64,000 bases of DNA from an uncultured Eubacteriales bacterium (GCA_902767225.1 CACXGN010000001.1:148730-212729), one strand, 5' to 3'. Shown: positions 34,961 to 45,751, counted from the first letter of the stretch. The notes: generated by a model from the sequence alone, not told the origin. A program made the numbers and translations.

Positions 34961-36753
34961 TGAGAGGATTTGACGACAAATTCATAACCGAACTTAAAGC
35001 GAAAAACGATCTTGTTGACGTTGTTTCCAAATACGTTCCGTTAGAACAACGGGGCTCTACCTTTTGGGGAAGATGCCCGTTCCATCACGAAAAAACGGCG
35101 TCCTTTTCGGTAAATTCGCTCGACCAGTATTATTACTGTTTCGGTTGTCATAAAAGCGGCGACGTTATAACCTTTATAATGGAGATAGAATCGCTCGAAT
35201 TTAACGACGCGGTGAAGTTTTTAGCCGAGCGCGCAAAAATGCCCCTTCCTGAATTTAGGTATGACGACGAAAAGGTTAAAGAGCAGAGAAACAAAAGGGA
35301 CAGGCTTTTGGCGCTTTTAAAAGATACGGCAAGGTATTATAGGGACAACCTATACTCCGGCAAGTGCCCCGCACACGTCGAATACGTTAAAAAAAGGCAA
35401 CTTACTTCCGAAACTCTTCAAAAGTTCGGGTTCGGAGCGTCGATAGGATACGGCGAAGTGGTGGACCATTTAAAGGCAAAGGGCTACACTTTGGACGAAA
35501 TGGTGGAATCGGGCGTTTGTGGAAGGTCCGAAAGGAACGGGCGCAGCCACGTTTACGACGCGCTTGCCGGCAGGCTTATAATCCCCACGATAGATCAGTT
35601 CGGAAACGTTATAGCCTTTTGTGGCAGAATAATAGATAACAGAAAAGACGTCGGTAAATACGTTAATACCAGAGAGACTTCGATATTTTCCAAAGGGAAA
35701 ACGCTTTTTAATCTTAATAACTTAAAGAAGTTAAAGAACGAAAAAGGGCTTTCCACCGTGATAATGGTGGAAGGGCAGATGGACGCGATATCACTTGTTC
35801 AGGCGGGGTTTGAAAACGTGGTCGCGAGCATGGGAACGGCGCTCACGAAAGATCAGGCAAGAATAGTAAAAAGATACGCCGAAAAGGTAATAATAAGTTA
35901 CGACGGGGATTTTGCGGGGCAGAAAGCCGCGATCCGCGGGCTGGAAATTTTCCGTGACGAAGGTCTGGACGTTAAAGTTGTTTCTCTGCCCGACGGTTTA
36001 GACCCCGACGAAGTGATAAAAACGCAAGGCAGATCCGCTTACGAAGAACTTTTAAATTCGGCAAAACCGCTTATCGATTTTAAACTGGATATTCTTAAAA
36101 AGACTTTCGATATAAAGACGGTTGACGGAAAACGCAAATACATAACCGAAGCGATAAAGGTGATAAAGCAAAGCCCGTCTCCCGCCGAGCGTGAAGATCT
36201 TTTAAAATCCGTTCGCGATCTTACGGGAATAACATACGAATCGCTTAGCCGTGAATTATACGCGCTTCCGGATAGCAAACCCGAAAGCAAGGAAATAGAT
36301 CATCAGGCGATAGAGAGCACGGGCGATAAAATATCGGTCGCGTCGAGATTTATTCTTGCGTCTTATCTTAAAAACGAACTTTATGCCGAAGAGAAAGATA
36401 TAAACGAGATCACGTTTAATAAAGACGTGTTCAACGAAATCAAATTTTATATTTTAGAACGGAAAAGAAATTCCGAGCCCATAGTGTTTAACGACCTATA
36501 CGAAGTTTTGGGAACTGACGGCAAGGAAGAAACAGACTTGATCGCGGCGATAATATCGAACGAGAAAAACGAATTCGATAAAGCCAAATACTTTTCAGAC
36601 TGCGTTAAAACACTTACGGAAGCGGGGCTTGAAGACGAAATACAAAAACTTATCGCGCTATATAAAGCGGAAACCGATACTGAAAAAAGAAAAGAACTTG
36701 CAAGTGCGCTATCGGGCGCGCTTGCAAGAAAAAAGATATTATCCTTAAAGTAA
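34960..36753 (+). CDS. dnaG: DNA primase
   Basis: 597 residues. Zinc-binding CHC2: C39, H42, C60 and C63 ([23 protein letters not shown]). Toprim domain: [13 protein letters not shown] and [12 protein letters not shown] helicase-binding C-terminal part follows. It makes RNA primers for lagging-strand synthesis. The true start is the ATG 34960 that overlaps the dgt stop; a longer reading would run 84 bases into dgt and has no ribosome binding site. Macromolecular-synthesis order dnaG-rpoD follows. Confidence 0.96.
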   Translation: MRGFDDKFITELKAKNDLVDVVSKYVPLEQRGSTFWGRCPFHHEKTASFSVNSLDQYYYCFGCHKSGDVITFIMEIESLEFNDAVKFLAERAKMPLPEFRYDDEKVKEQRNKRDRLLALLKDTARYYRDNLYSGKCPAHVEYVKKRQLTSETLQKFGFGASIGYGEVVDHLKAKGYTLDEMVESGVCGRSERNGRSHVYDALAGRLIIPTIDQFGNVIAFCGRIIDNRKDVGKYVNTRETSIFSKGKTLFNLNNLKKLKNEKGLSTVIMVEGQMDAISLVQAGFENVVASMGTALTKDQARIVKRYAEKVIISYDGDFAGQKAAIRGLEIFRDEGLDVKVVSLPDGLDPDEVIKTQGRSAYEELLNSAKPLIDFKLDILKKTFDIKTVDGKRKYITEAIKVIKQSPSPAEREDLLKSVRDLTGITYESLSRELYALPDSKPESKEIDHQAIESTGDKISVASRFILASYLKNELYAEEKDINEITFNKDVFNEIKFYILERKRNSEPIVFNDLYEVLGTDGKEETDLIAAIISNEKNEFDKAKYFSDCVKTLTEAGLEDEIQKLIALYKAETDTEKRKELASALSGALARKKILSLK

Positions 36754-36767
36754 AAGGAAGGAGTAAA

Positions 36768-37868
36768 ATGGAAGAAACTTTTGAAAAAGCCTTAACCGAA
36801 CAGGTAAACGAAGACGAAGAAAGAAAGCAAGCGTTAACTGACGTCGTTACGGACATTATTTTAGAGTATAAAAAACGCGGCAGCATCACTACCGACGCGC
36901 TTTTCGACAAGCTTGAAAAATATCAGGCAAGCCCCACGGAACTTGAAGATATATATAAGACGCTTGACGATTCGGGAATACAGATAGTCAACGAGTATGA
37001 AAAGGACAAGGAACTTTACGACGAGATCTTAAAAGAAGTCAGTATGGACGACCCCGTCAAGATGTATCTTAAAGATATAGGTAAAGTTCCACTGTTGCAG
37101 CCCGACGAAGAGATCGAACTCGCAAAGCGCATGATGGACGGAGACGAAAGCGCAAAGCGTATGCTTTCCGAAGCGAATTTAAGGCTTGTCGTTTCGATTG
37201 CGAAAAGATACATGGGAAGGGGCATGCAGTTTTTGGATCTTATACAGGAAGGAAACCTTGGGCTTATGAAAGCCGTTGAAAAATTCGACTATCAAAAAGG
37301 CTTTAAGTTTTCGACCTACGCAACTTGGTGGATACGCCAAGCCATAACGAGAGCGATAGCCGATCAGGCGAGAACTATACGTATCCCCGTCCATATGGTG
37401 GAAACGATAAATAAGCAAACGAGAATTGCGAGAAAACTTTTGCAAGAACTCGGTAGAGAGCCCACCCCCGCGGAAATAGCGGTCGAAATGGGAGTTACGG
37501 AAGAAAGGGTAAGAGAAATTCAGAAGATCGCCCAAGACCCCGTATCGCTTGAAACGCCTATCGGCGAAGAAGAAGACAGCCACTTATCTGACTTTATCGA
37601 AGACGAAGGCAGCGCCGTTCCGACGGAAGCGGTATCGTTTACGATGCTTAAAGAACAACTTATCGGAGTGCTGGATACGTTAACCCCGCGTGAAGAAAAA
37701 GTTTTGCGTTTAAGATACGGGCTTGACGACGGAAGACCGAGAACTTTGGAAGAAGTAGGCAGGGAATTTAACGTTACGAGAGAACGTATAAGGCAGATAG
37801 AGTCAAAGGCGCTCCGTAAACTCCGTCACCCCAGCCGTTCAAAAAGACTTAAAGATTTTTTGGATTGA
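36768..37868 (+). CDS. rpoD: RNA polymerase primary sigma factor
   Basis: 366 residues, SigA of the short Gram-positive type. Region 1.2 is [16 protein letters not shown], region 2 spans [14 protein letters not shown] to [13 protein letters not shown], region 3 follows, and region 4 has [18 protein letters not shown] and the helix-turn-helix [19 protein letters not shown]. It recognises the TTGACA/TATAAT promoters seen all over the window. AAGGAAGGAG precedes the ATG, 15 bases after dnaG. It should also read the extended -10, which many promoters here carry. Confidence 0.97.
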   Translation: MEETFEKALTEQVNEDEERKQALTDVVTDIILEYKKRGSITTDALFDKLEKYQASPTELEDIYKTLDDSGIQIVNEYEKDKELYDEILKEVSMDDPVKMYLKDIGKVPLLQPDEEIELAKRMMDGDESAKRMLSEANLRLVVSIAKRYMGRGMQFLDLIQEGNLGLMKAVEKFDYQKGFKFSTYATWWIRQAITRAIADQARTIRIPVHMVETINKQTRIARKLLQELGREPTPAEIAVEMGVTEERVREIQKIAQDPVSLETPIGEEEDSHLSDFIEDEGSAVPTEAVSFTMLKEQLIGVLDTLTPREEKVLRLRYGLDDGRPRTLEEVGREFNVTRERIRQIESKALRKLRHPSRSKRLKDFLD

Positions 37869-37869
37869 T

Positions 37870-38511
37870 ATGAAAGAAAGAATAATAGAGATAGTTAAAG
37901 CGATAAAACCCGTTAAGGTTTTAGCGGACGTAGGGTGTGATCACGGCTACGTAACAAAACTTGCCATAAGCGAGAATAAAAGCGAAAAGTATATAATATC
38001 GGACGTTTCCGAAAAATGCCTTAATAAAGCGAAAAAACTTCTTGCGGAAGAGATAGACGGCGGAAAGGTTACGGGCGTGGTGTCCGACGGATTTAAGGGC
38101 ATAGAGTTTTGCGACGAGGCTGTAATTGCCGGTATGGGCGGAGAAGAAATAATAAGCATTTTAACTAATTCGTCTTTCCACCCGCAAACGCTCGTTCTGC
38201 AACCCATGAAAAACAGCCCGAAATTAAGGCGGTTTTTGATAGAGAACGGATATAAGATCATTACAGATTACACCTTTTCTTGCGGAAGAAAATTTTACGA
38301 TCTTATAGTTGCCGAGATCGGCGAAGATACGCTAAGCCCCGAAGAAGAAGAGTTCGGAAGAACCAACATTGAAGTTCGCGGCAAAGCGTTTACGGATGAC
38401 CTTAAAATCAAGATCAAAAAACTTTCGGGATACATAAAGAGAGACAATATTTCGGAATCCGAAAGGGAAAGGCTTAAAGGCATAAGGGATAGGCTGAAAA
38501 ATTATGTATAA
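37870..38511 (+). CDS. trmK: tRNA adenine-22 N1-methyltransferase
   Basis: 213 residues, Rossmann methyltransferase. The SAM motif is VLADVGCDHGYVTK; IISDVSEKCLNKAKK and VIAGMGGEEIISIL are the next family marks. TrmK methylates A22 of tRNAs in Bacillota. One base separates it from rpoD, and it overlaps the Nif3 gene by 8 bases. This sigA-trmK-nif3 order is frequent in the phylum and supports the call. Confidence 0.93.
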   Translation: MKERIIEIVKAIKPVKVLADVGCDHGYVTKLAISENKSEKYIISDVSEKCLNKAKKLLAEEIDGGKVTGVVSDGFKGIEFCDEAVIAGMGGEEIISILTNSSFHPQTLVLQPMKNSPKLRRFLIENGYKIITDYTFSCGRKFYDLIVAEIGEDTLSPEEEEFGRTNIEVRGKAFTDDLKIKIKKLSGYIKRDNISESERERLKGIRDRLKNYV

Positions 38512-39292
38512 CGTAAATTCCTTTTTCGCGCTTTTAGACGAGTTTGCGCCTATGTCCATAGAAAGAACGCTTTTAAATTGCGGAGAATACGACAACAGCG
38601 GTATAATAGTTAAAAGTCACGAAGAAGTAAGTAAAGTTTTATTTTCGTTAGACTTATCAGAAGCGGCGGTTCGCCGTGCAAAACGGATAGGGGCGGATAC
38701 GGTGGTAACGCATCACCCCGCGATATATCACCCGATAAAAAGTTTAAGCGAAGACGATAAAGAAACTTCCGCGCTTTTACTTGCGGCAAAGTTTTCTATT
38801 AACGTTATATCTATGCACTTAAACCTTGACTACGCGGAAGACGGGATCGACGCAAATTTATGCAAAGGTCTCGGCGGCAAGGAGTATAAAATTCTTAATC
38901 TGATAGACGGAAAGCACGGCTACGGAAGAGAATTTAAGGTGGAAAATAAAACTTTCGGCGAGTTTATAAAAGCCGCTAAAATCAATTTCGGCAGCAAAAT
39001 CGTCGCATACGGAAAACTTAACGAAAAGGTGGAAAAGGCTGCGTCCTTTTGCGGCGGCGGCTCGGGATACGCGCTTTCCGCAATAAAAGAAGGGGCGACC
39101 GATGCGGACGCGATAATAACTTCCGACGCACCGCACCACGTTATTAAAGAAATTATCGAATACGGCAAAAAACTCGTTCTTATCCCGCACTATGCGGCGG
39201 AAGAGTTCGGCTTTGCCGAGTTTTATAGAAAAATTAAAGAAAAAAGTAAAAAAGCGGAAATATTATATTTTTGCGACAAGAGATTTAAGTAA
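38504..39292 (+). CDS. Nif3-like dinuclear metal protein (DUF34)
   Basis: 262 residues. Metal-binding motifs of the Nif3/YqfO family: TVVTHHPAIYHPIKSL, SMHLNLDYAEDGID, and a late EIIEYGKKLVLIPHYAAEEFG. The central CGGGSGYALSAIKEGATDADAIITSD is also typical. Sometimes called GTP cyclohydrolase I type 2, but its true role is uncertain; a metal chaperone or nucleotide role has been proposed. Overlapped with trmK and 11 bases before the zinc-ribbon gene. No extra PII-like insert, so it is the short form. Confidence 0.9.
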   Translation: MYNVNSFFALLDEFAPMSIERTLLNCGEYDNSGIIVKSHEEVSKVLFSLDLSEAAVRRAKRIGADTVVTHHPAIYHPIKSLSEDDKETSALLLAAKFSINVISMHLNLDYAEDGIDANLCKGLGGKEYKILNLIDGKHGYGREFKVENKTFGEFIKAAKINFGSKIVAYGKLNEKVEKAASFCGGGSGYALSAIKEGATDADAIITSDAPHHVIKEIIEYGKKLVLIPHYAAEEFGFAEFYRKIKEKSKKAEILYFCDKRFK

Positions 39293-39303
39293 GGAGAAAC
39301 AAA

Positions 39304-39999
39304 ATGATTGAAGAGTTATTAAAGTATCAGGAAGCGGACGAAAAACTACATAAGATCGAAACCGAACTTTCGGAAAGCGACGTAAGAAAAAAAGCGGTCG
39401 CCGCGAAAAAATATCTTGCGGGCGCTCCGGAAAGCATAAATAAACTCGACGTTAAGGCGGCTGAACTTTATTCCGCATACGAGGGTATGCTCAATAAACT
39501 TACAGCGCTTAAAGATCAGGAAAGCGAATTTGAGAACGCGGTATCGGAGGCGGAAGACGAAAACGCCGTGAACTATCTTATCAAAAAGACGGAAGAATTG
39601 CTTGCGAAGATAAAATCCGTTTCCGCCGATTGCGCTAAGATCCAAAGCGATATACAAGCCGTATTAAAAGACTACGCAACCGTTGCGAATACCACGAAGT
39701 CTGCCACCGCGCAGTATAACGAAAACGGAAAACTTTACAATGAATTAAAGGCGCAAAAACAGCCGGAGATGGACGCTATCAAGTCAGAACTTGAAAAACT
39801 TAAAGCAAAAGTCGATCCCGCGCTTATGGCAAAGTATCTCGAAAAGCGCGAAAAAAAGATGTTTCCGATAGTTTACGCCGTGCGCGGAGAGTTCTGCGGG
39901 GCGTGCAATATGCAACTTAATATGGCTGATCTTTCCAAACTTAAAAACGGCGAGATAATAGAGTGCGATCAATGCGGCAGGCTTATTTATAAGGGCTGA
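39304..39999 (+). CDS. Zinc-ribbon coiled-coil protein (CdsZ-like)
   Basis: 231 residues. About 175 residues of helical, charged coiled coil (for example AEDENAVNYLIKKTEELLAK) are followed by a C4 zinc ribbon, CGACNMQL and CDQCGRLIY. This is the family next to nif3 in many bacteria, the C4-type zinc ribbon protein sometimes called CdsZ, with links to RNA decay or cell division reported in some species. AAGGAG precedes the ATG. Role here is not proven. Confidence 0.85.
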   Translation: MIEELLKYQEADEKLHKIETELSESDVRKKAVAAKKYLAGAPESINKLDVKAAELYSAYEGMLNKLTALKDQESEFENAVSEAEDENAVNYLIKKTEELLAKIKSVSADCAKIQSDIQAVLKDYATVANTTKSATAQYNENGKLYNELKAQKQPEMDAIKSELEKLKAKVDPALMAKYLEKREKKMFPIVYAVRGEFCGACNMQLNMADLSKLKNGEIIECDQCGRLIYKG

Positions 40000-40012
40000 T
40001 AAATAAAAAATC

Positions 40013-40046
40013 AAAAGGGGATCTTCCTTGCGGAGATTCCCTTTTC
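40013..40046 (+). terminator. Terminator after the dgt-dnaG-rpoD operon
   Basis: Stem AAAAGGGGATCTTCC / GGAGATTCCCTTTT with a bulge and a G-T pair, followed by T residues. Confidence 0.72.
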
Positions 40047-40105
40047 GCTATTTTAATATACTTATAATATTTTATTTAAAACTAGTAAAAAAAATCGAGA
40101 AAGAA

Positions 40106-40134
40106 TTGTAAATGCCGTTTATTTTTGGTATAAT
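40106..40134 (+). promoter_or_regulatory. Promoter for ftsK operon, extended -10
   Basis: TTGTAA (40106-40111), 17-base spacer, TATAAT (40129-40134) with TGG before it. Confidence 0.78.
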
Positions 40135-40164
40135 TACTTTATAGCTACTTAGAAGGTGTTAATT

Positions 40165-43140
40165 TTGAAAAGAATAGGCAGAGAGAACTCTCGTAAAAAA
40201 CAACCCATATTCACAAAGGAAACGCTCGGCGTGGTTTTAATGTTATTTGCCACGCTTGCTTTGGTGTGCCTTATCACGCGCGAAGTAGTATTTTCTACCC
40301 CCGGCAAACTCGTCAATCAGTTCTTGCTCGGTTGTTTTGGATATTTTGCCTATCCTTTATGTGCCTTTATCATCTTCTTAGGCGTTCTGCTTTTTACCGA
40401 TAAAAAGACGGGTCTTTCCGGAAAGAAAAAACTTTTGATATTCGGTCTTTTATTTTTCATTGCGATATTAGTTCACACGATCACCATGCGTGAATACGTG
40501 AATAGACCCTTCGGCGAATACCTTTCGCTTTCCTATTCGCTTGCGGAAGGCGGTATCGCCACGTCAAGCGGCGGCGGCGTCATAACCGGACTTATCGCAT
40601 ACTGCTTTTCTGCGGTTTTGTCTTCCGTCGGAACATACGTCGTTGTGTCTATTATAATTATCGCACTCGGATATTTCCTGGTTAAAGACTTTAATGGTAA
40701 AAATAAGGGTGCGGGCAAAAACGCTAAAAGCGAGTTCAATTCTTCTTACGTAAAAAGCGAAGAAGAAACGGTCGAACTTCCCGATTTTGCCGCGGCGGGC
40801 GAGAAAGAATATCCCGTTCCTTCCGCCGTTTCGGAGAGTGCGCCCACGCAAAAACTTTTCGTTACCAACGCGCAAGATTTCGGCATTAAAAGTAAAAAGG
40901 AACTTAAAAAAGACGAAGGCGTCGGCATAAAGATCGATTATGCGAAAAGCGGTTTCGGTATGGGTAATTCGGGTGCGAGTTACTCAGATTCTTACGAAAA
41001 GGAACTAAGCGAAAAGATAAAATATATCAAAACCCCGCAAAAAATAGATTTGACTGAGCGGGTAAACCTTTATTCCGAACCGCAGACGGTGGTTTCCGAT
41101 ACAGTTAAACCCGCCGAAAACGTCGGCGATATCCCGCTTATTCTTCACGACGAAGAGAGAAACGAAACAGCTTTAGACGATTCGGCAAAATCGCACGCGG
41201 ATTCCTTTTTGAGTTCTTACGCTGATATTCCCGAAGTTACGGATAATGAAAGCGAAAAAGAGATCGCGGCAGAACCCGAAATATTCGCCGGCGAAGAAAA
41301 ACCCGCGGCAGAGTCGATTGCGGAAGAAATCCAAAACGTTCGCACGTCAAGGGGCAGAGACGGAAGGAAAGACCTTTTCGACTTCGACGCGGAAGATATA
41401 GAAACTTTTGAAGAAAATGAAGAACCTATAAAGGAAGAAATCAAGCCCGAGCCTTCGCCCATTGTAAGGGACAGAAGAGCAAGAAATATTCTGTTCGGGG
41501 ATAAGCCCGAAAAAACGGAAGAACCCGAAGAAAAGAATTATACCAGCAGGGTAAGACCGGACGGCAACGCGCGTTCGGCGGCTATTTTTGACAGCCCGAA
41601 AATGGTTGAAACCGAAAAAGAACCACCGAAAAAAGAAACGCCCCCCATCAACAGAGAGTATTTCCGCCCGCCGCTCGACCTTTTGGAAAATTACGACGTG
41701 CCTATGGGCTCTAACGTGGAAAACCATGCGGAGCGTATGAGAATTATTGCCGAAACCCTTTCGGAATTCGGTATAGATGCAACGCCCGTAAGTTACGTTC
41801 AAGGTCCTTCGGTAACGCGTTACGAAGTAAAAATGCCTTCGGGCGTTTCGGTTAAAAAGATATTAAACTTTGACGACGATCTTATGGCGCATCTTGCCGT
41901 TAAAAACGGCGTCCGAATCGAAGCGCCTATCCCCGGCAAAAACCTTGTCGGAATAGAAGTTGCCAACAGTTCGCCCGTTCCAGTAGGCTTAAAGCAAGTG
42001 CTTTTGGGTATGCAGGGCAAAAATATAAAACCCGACTCTTTGACTTTCGCAATAGGCAAAAATATCGTAGGCGAATCCATGTTCGACGATTTGTCGGCAG
42101 CGCCGCACTATTTGGTTGCGGGCGCGACGGGATCGGGAAAAAGTATTTGCCTTCACATTATGATAGTCAGCCTTTTGATGCGCTATTCGCCCGAAGAATT
42201 AAGGTTTATATTTATAGATCCGAAGCGCGTTGAATTCAGAAAATACGAACACCTTCCGCACCTTATGGTAGACGAGATAATAAACGAGCCTAAAAAAGTT
42301 TTGGCGGCGCTGTCTTGGGCTATCGAAGAAATGGAAAGGCGCTATAAGATGTTCGAAGAAGCGGGCGCGTTTATCGAAGGCATATCTTCTTATAACAGTA
42401 TGATTGCCAACGACAAAATCCCGAAGATGCCGAGAATAGTTATCATAATAGACGAACTTGCCGACCTTATGTGCAGCATTAAAAAGGATCTTGAAACAAA
42501 GATTCAGATAATCGCACAAAAGGCGCGTGCCGCGGGTATTCACTTGGTTTTGGCAACTCAGCGTCCTTCGGCGAACGTCATAACCGGCGTTATCAAAACA
42601 AACCTTCCTTCAAGGATCGCGCTTAAAGTTTCCAACTATCAAGATTCTATTATAATTCTCGACGGCATGGGTGCGGAAAAACTTTTGGGTAGGGGCGATA
42701 TGCTGTATCGCAACTCTTCTATGCCCGACCCCGAAAGATATCAGGGCGCGTTCATTAAGCCGACTGAAATTAAAAATATCGTAGAATATATTATCGAAAA
42801 GAATAAAGCATATTTCAACGACGAAATGGCGGAATATCTTGAAAGGACTACCGCTCCCCGTCAGGACGACACGGTAATGAAAGTCGATGACGACGCGGGT
42901 GCGGACGGCGGTGCTAACGGAGATCTTCTCCGCCGCGCGCTTGCGTTTGCAATAAACAGCGGAACGATAGCGATATCTCAGATCCAGCGCCGTTTTCAGG
43001 TAGGGTATGCAAGAGCGGGCGGCATTATAGACAAGATGGAGCAACTCGGCTACGTATCGGGGAACGAAGGCAGTAAAGCAAGAAAGGTTTTAATAACGAG
43101 AGAAGAATTCGAACAAAAATACGGTCCGATGCCGGAATAA
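40165..43140 (+). CDS. ftsK: DNA translocase FtsK/SpoIIIE
   Basis: 991 residues. Four membrane helices at the N-terminus, a long low-complexity Glu-Pro linker (about 180-500), then the hexameric motor: Walker A GATGSGKS (653-660), Walker B IVIIIDELADLM, and the C-terminal gamma winged helix (LLRRALAFAINSGTIAISQIQRRF) that reads directional sequences. It pumps chromosomes through the septum; the spore homologue SpoIIIE does so into the forespore. I start at TTG 40165, 8 bases after AGAAGG, because GTG 40156 would overlap that site. Heads the run ftsK-rimO-pgsA-cinA-recA. Confidence 0.93.
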   Translation: MKRIGRENSRKKQPIFTKETLGVVLMLFATLALVCLITREVVFSTPGKLVNQFLLGCFGYFAYPLCAFIIFLGVLLFTDKKTGLSGKKKLLIFGLLFFIAILVHTITMREYVNRPFGEYLSLSYSLAEGGIATSSGGGVITGLIAYCFSAVLSSVGTYVVVSIIIIALGYFLVKDFNGKNKGAGKNAKSEFNSSYVKSEEETVELPDFAAAGEKEYPVPSAVSESAPTQKLFVTNAQDFGIKSKKELKKDEGVGIKIDYAKSGFGMGNSGASYSDSYEKELSEKIKYIKTPQKIDLTERVNLYSEPQTVVSDTVKPAENVGDIPLILHDEERNETALDDSAKSHADSFLSSYADIPEVTDNESEKEIAAEPEIFAGEEKPAAESIAEEIQNVRTSRGRDGRKDLFDFDAEDIETFEENEEPIKEEIKPEPSPIVRDRRARNILFGDKPEKTEEPEEKNYTSRVRPDGNARSAAIFDSPKMVETEKEPPKKETPPINREYFRPPLDLLENYDVPMGSNVENHAERMRIIAETLSEFGIDATPVSYVQGPSVTRYEVKMPSGVSVKKILNFDDDLMAHLAVKNGVRIEAPIPGKNLVGIEVANSSPVPVGLKQVLLGMQGKNIKPDSLTFAIGKNIVGESMFDDLSAAPHYLVAGATGSGKSICLHIMIVSLLMRYSPEELRFIFIDPKRVEFRKYEHLPHLMVDEIINEPKKVLAALSWAIEEMERRYKMFEEAGAFIEGISSYNSMIANDKIPKMPRIVIIIDELADLMCSIKKDLETKIQIIAQKARAAGIHLVLATQRPSANVITGVIKTNLPSRIALKVSNYQDSIIILDGMGAEKLLGRGDMLYRNSSMPDPERYQGAFIKPTEIKNIVEYIIEKNKAYFNDEMAEYLERTTAPRQDDTVMKVDDDAGADGGANGDLLRRALAFAINSGTIAISQIQRRFQVGYARAGGIIDKMEQLGYVSGNEGSKARKVLITREEFEQKYGPMPE

Positions 43141-43146
43141 AAAAGT

Positions 43147-44481
43147 ATGAACGAAAGAAAGAAAATAGGCGTAATCTCACTCGGTTGCGATAAAAACAGA
43201 ATAGACACGGAAAAGATGCTCGGTATCCTATCGGACGGTTACGAAATAGTAAGCGATATCGATAAGGCGAATATCGTCATAATCAACACGTGCGCATTTA
43301 TTAAAAGTTCCAAAGAAGAATCGATTGAAGAAATTTTATCGGCGTCCGAACTCAAAAAAAGCGGTTCCGTGGAGAAGATAATAGTAACCGGTTGTCTTCC
43401 GCAAAAGTATTCGGAAGAGATCTTTAACGAACTTCCCGAAGTGGACGCTTTTTTGGGCGTTTCTGACTATAAAAAGCTACCCGAAGTCATCGATAGTATT
43501 TACGGCGGAAAAAGAGTTAAAGCCGTAGGTAACCCTTGCCTTGAAACCGAAAGACTTATTAAAAGAGTTAAAACCACTTCTAATTTCGCATATTTGAAAA
43601 TCGCGGACGGCTGTTCTAATCATTGCACCTATTGTTCGATCCCTTCTATCAGAGGGAAATACCGTTCCGTCCCGCTTGAAAACTTAATAAGCGAGGCGAA
43701 AGAACTCGGCAATCTTAACGAACTTATTTTGGTCGCACAAGACGTTACGGCTTACGGGCAGGACTTAGTCCCCGCGCGTTCGATAACAGACCTTATCCGC
43801 GCCCTTTCCGCACTTCAAAACGTAAAGGGGATAAGGCTTCTATATTGCTACCCAGAGCGCATAACCGACGAACTTATCCGTGAACTTGCTTCAAACGCCA
43901 AATTGATCCGCTATATAGATATTCCCCTTCAACACGCAGACGACAGGATTCTTAAACTTATGAACAGAAAGGGAACGGCGGAGTCTTATTTAAGCCTTAT
44001 CGAAAGATTAAAGAGAAGTGTTCCCGGAATAGCGATAAGATCCACTTTTATCACGGGTTTTCCGACGGAAGACGAAGAGGCTGTCGATAACCTTGTGGCA
44101 TTTTTAAAGCGCGCAAAACTTTTCAACGTGGGCTTTTTCAAATACAGCAGAGAAGAAGGAACGCCCGCATACAACATGAGCGGTCAAATTCCCGCCGGCG
44201 AAAAAACCAAAAGATATAAAAAGTTGTATTCGGTGCAAAAGGCGATTGTAAAAGAAAATCTTAAAGCGCTTTGCGGACGGATCTTTAAGGTCGCCGCAGA
44301 AGGCTTTGACGAAAATCTTTTGGTATACTACGGAAGGGCGTATTTCAACGCGCCGGACGTAGACGGAAAAATTTACTTTTTCTCAAAAGAAGAAGTTAAA
44401 ATCGGCGAATACTACAACGTTAAAATACATAAAGCGTCAGGTTACGATCTTTACGGAGAAATCTATGAACCTTCCAAATAA
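43147..44481 (+). CDS. rimO: Ribosomal protein S12 methylthiotransferase
   Basis: 444 residues. N-terminal UPF0004 domain ISLGCDKNRIDTEKMLG, with three further Cys for its cluster (TCAF, GCLPQ); radical-SAM motif CSNHCTYC with C156, C160 and C163; C-terminal TRAM-like part. It adds a methylthio group to Asp of S12. The S12-type GCDKN distinguishes it from MiaB and MtaB. Weak Shine-Dalgarno; 6 bases after ftsK; overlaps pgsA by 17 bases. Confidence 0.94.
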   Translation: MNERKKIGVISLGCDKNRIDTEKMLGILSDGYEIVSDIDKANIVIINTCAFIKSSKEESIEEILSASELKKSGSVEKIIVTGCLPQKYSEEIFNELPEVDAFLGVSDYKKLPEVIDSIYGGKRVKAVGNPCLETERLIKRVKTTSNFAYLKIADGCSNHCTYCSIPSIRGKYRSVPLENLISEAKELGNLNELILVAQDVTAYGQDLVPARSITDLIRALSALQNVKGIRLLYCYPERITDELIRELASNAKLIRYIDIPLQHADDRILKLMNRKGTAESYLSLIERLKRSVPGIAIRSTFITGFPTEDEEAVDNLVAFLKRAKLFNVGFFKYSREEGTPAYNMSGQIPAGEKTKRYKKLYSVQKAIVKENLKALCGRIFKVAAEGFDENLLVYYGRAYFNAPDVDGKIYFFSKEEVKIGEYYNVKIHKASGYDLYGEIYEPSK

Positions 44482-45040
44482 ACTCACCCTTTTAAGAATA
44501 ATTATGATACCGGTTTTTGCCGCGCTTTTCTACGTTACGGCGATACCTTATAACTATCTTATTTCCGCAATAGTATTTTTACTTGCGGCGTTTACCGACT
44601 TTTTAGACGGATACATAGCGAGAAAATACAATTTGGTAACTAATCTCGGTAAGTTTTTAGACCCCATTGCGGATAAAGTTTTGGTGTCCACCGCGCTTAT
44701 AATTATGCTTTTGCCTTTCGGCGGCGCGCAGATACTTCCGTGGTATGCGGGAATATTCGTCGCGGTGATTCTTTCAAGAGAACTTATAGTCAGCGGGTTC
44801 AGAATAGTAGCCGCAAGCAGGGGCTTGATCCTTGCGGCGGATAAAACTGGCAAGGTCAAAACTTTCTTCCAAGATATTGCGATAGCCGTGCTTTTAATAG
44901 GCGCTTCGGTAGACGTCGGTCTATATTCTGTAACTAATATAATCGGGCTATCCCTTTTGGGCGTTTCGGTGTTATTGACCGTCGTTTCGGGAATAGAGTA
45001 TCTCGTTAAAAATTCACAAGTTCTTAAAGAAGAAAAATGA
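44465..45040 (+). CDS. pgsA: CDP-diacylglycerol--glycerol-3-phosphate 3-phosphatidyltransferase
   Basis: 191 residues. The CDP-alcohol phosphotransferase motif is present: DFLDGYIARKYNLVTNLGKFLDPIADKV (written in pieces: DGYIAR, then G and DPIAD), fitting DGxxARxxxxxxxxGxxxDxxxD. Five or six membrane helices. It makes phosphatidylglycerol-phosphate for membrane lipids. Its start lies inside the end of rimO and it overlaps the next gene by 4 bases, so translation is coupled. Confidence 0.95.
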   Translation: MNLPNKLTLLRIIMIPVFAALFYVTAIPYNYLISAIVFLLAAFTDFLDGYIARKYNLVTNLGKFLDPIADKVLVSTALIIMLLPFGGAQILPWYAGIFVAVILSRELIVSGFRIVAASRGLILAADKTGKVKTFFQDIAIAVLLIGASVDVGLYSVTNIIGLSLLGVSVLLTVVSGIEYLVKNSQVLKEEK

Positions 45041-45747
45041 TGGATTCTGACTTCACGTTCAAATATTTCGGCGACGTCGAAAAAATAAACGCCGTTTTAG
45101 TAGGTGCGGAACAGAAATTCAATTTGCGCCTTAACGCGAATATTTCGTCTTCTTACCTTGATACGGAGATCAGATTTCAAATTTCGACGGAAGACGAAAA
45201 GCTTAAAAACGACGTTCTGCGATATATTGTAGAAAACTTAAAAGACGGGCTTTATTCTGAAATACCCGCAACTTTAAGCGGAAGACTATTCGACCTTTTA
45301 ACGCTAAGAAAGTTAAAAATAGCGGTAGCCGAGTCTTTCACGGGCGGGCGTGTGATTTCTGAAATAATAAAACACCCCGGCGCTTCGGAAGTGGTCTCGG
45401 AAGGAATAGTTTCGTATAGCAACGAAAGTAAACAAAGGCGGCTCGGCGTTGAAAAAGAAGCGTTGCTTACAGACGGTGCGGTCAGTAGCAAAGTGGCGTA
45501 TCAAATGGCGGCGGGCTTATTATCCGCAGGTAAGTGCGATGTCGCAGTTTCCACGACGGGGATCGCAGGGCCAAATAGTGATTACAGTAAAAAACCCGTG
45601 GGGCTATGTTATATAGCCGTCGGAAACACTACCGAAATTCACGTGTATAAATATATTTTTACGGGTGACAGAGAAGAAATTACGGAAACGGCGAAAAATG
45701 CAGCGCTGTTTCTGGCTATAAAAAATATAAGAAATTCAAGAGGATAA
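45037..45747 (+). CDS. cinA: CinA-like protein: KH-like part plus nicotinamide-nucleotide amidase
   Basis: 236 residues. The C-terminal 150 residues are a PncC/CinA_C amidase: [58 protein letters not shown]. The first ~85 residues ([28 protein letters not shown]) resemble the short KH-type linker of full CinA. The N-terminal MoCF domain (about 170 residues, COG1058) is absent. So it keeps NMN deamidation, which recycles pyridine nucleotide made by DNA ligase, but lacks the pyrophosphatase part. The pgsA-cinA-recA order is classic. Confidence 0.88.
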   Translation: MMDSDFTFKYFGDVEKINAVLVGAEQKFNLRLNANISSSYLDTEIRFQISTEDEKLKNDVLRYIVENLKDGLYSEIPATLSGRLFDLLTLRKLKIAVAESFTGGRVISEIIKHPGASEVVSEGIVSYSNESKQRRLGVEKEALLTDGAVSSKVAYQMAAGLLSAGKCDVAVSTTGIAGPNSDYSKKPVGLCYIAVGNTTEIHVYKYIFTGDREEITETAKNAALFLAIKNIRNSRG

Positions 45748-45751
45748 AAAA

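Noticed and set aside
40156..40164. GTG start for ftsK
   Set aside because: It overlaps the AGAAGG Shine-Dalgarno; TTG 40165 has the right spacing.
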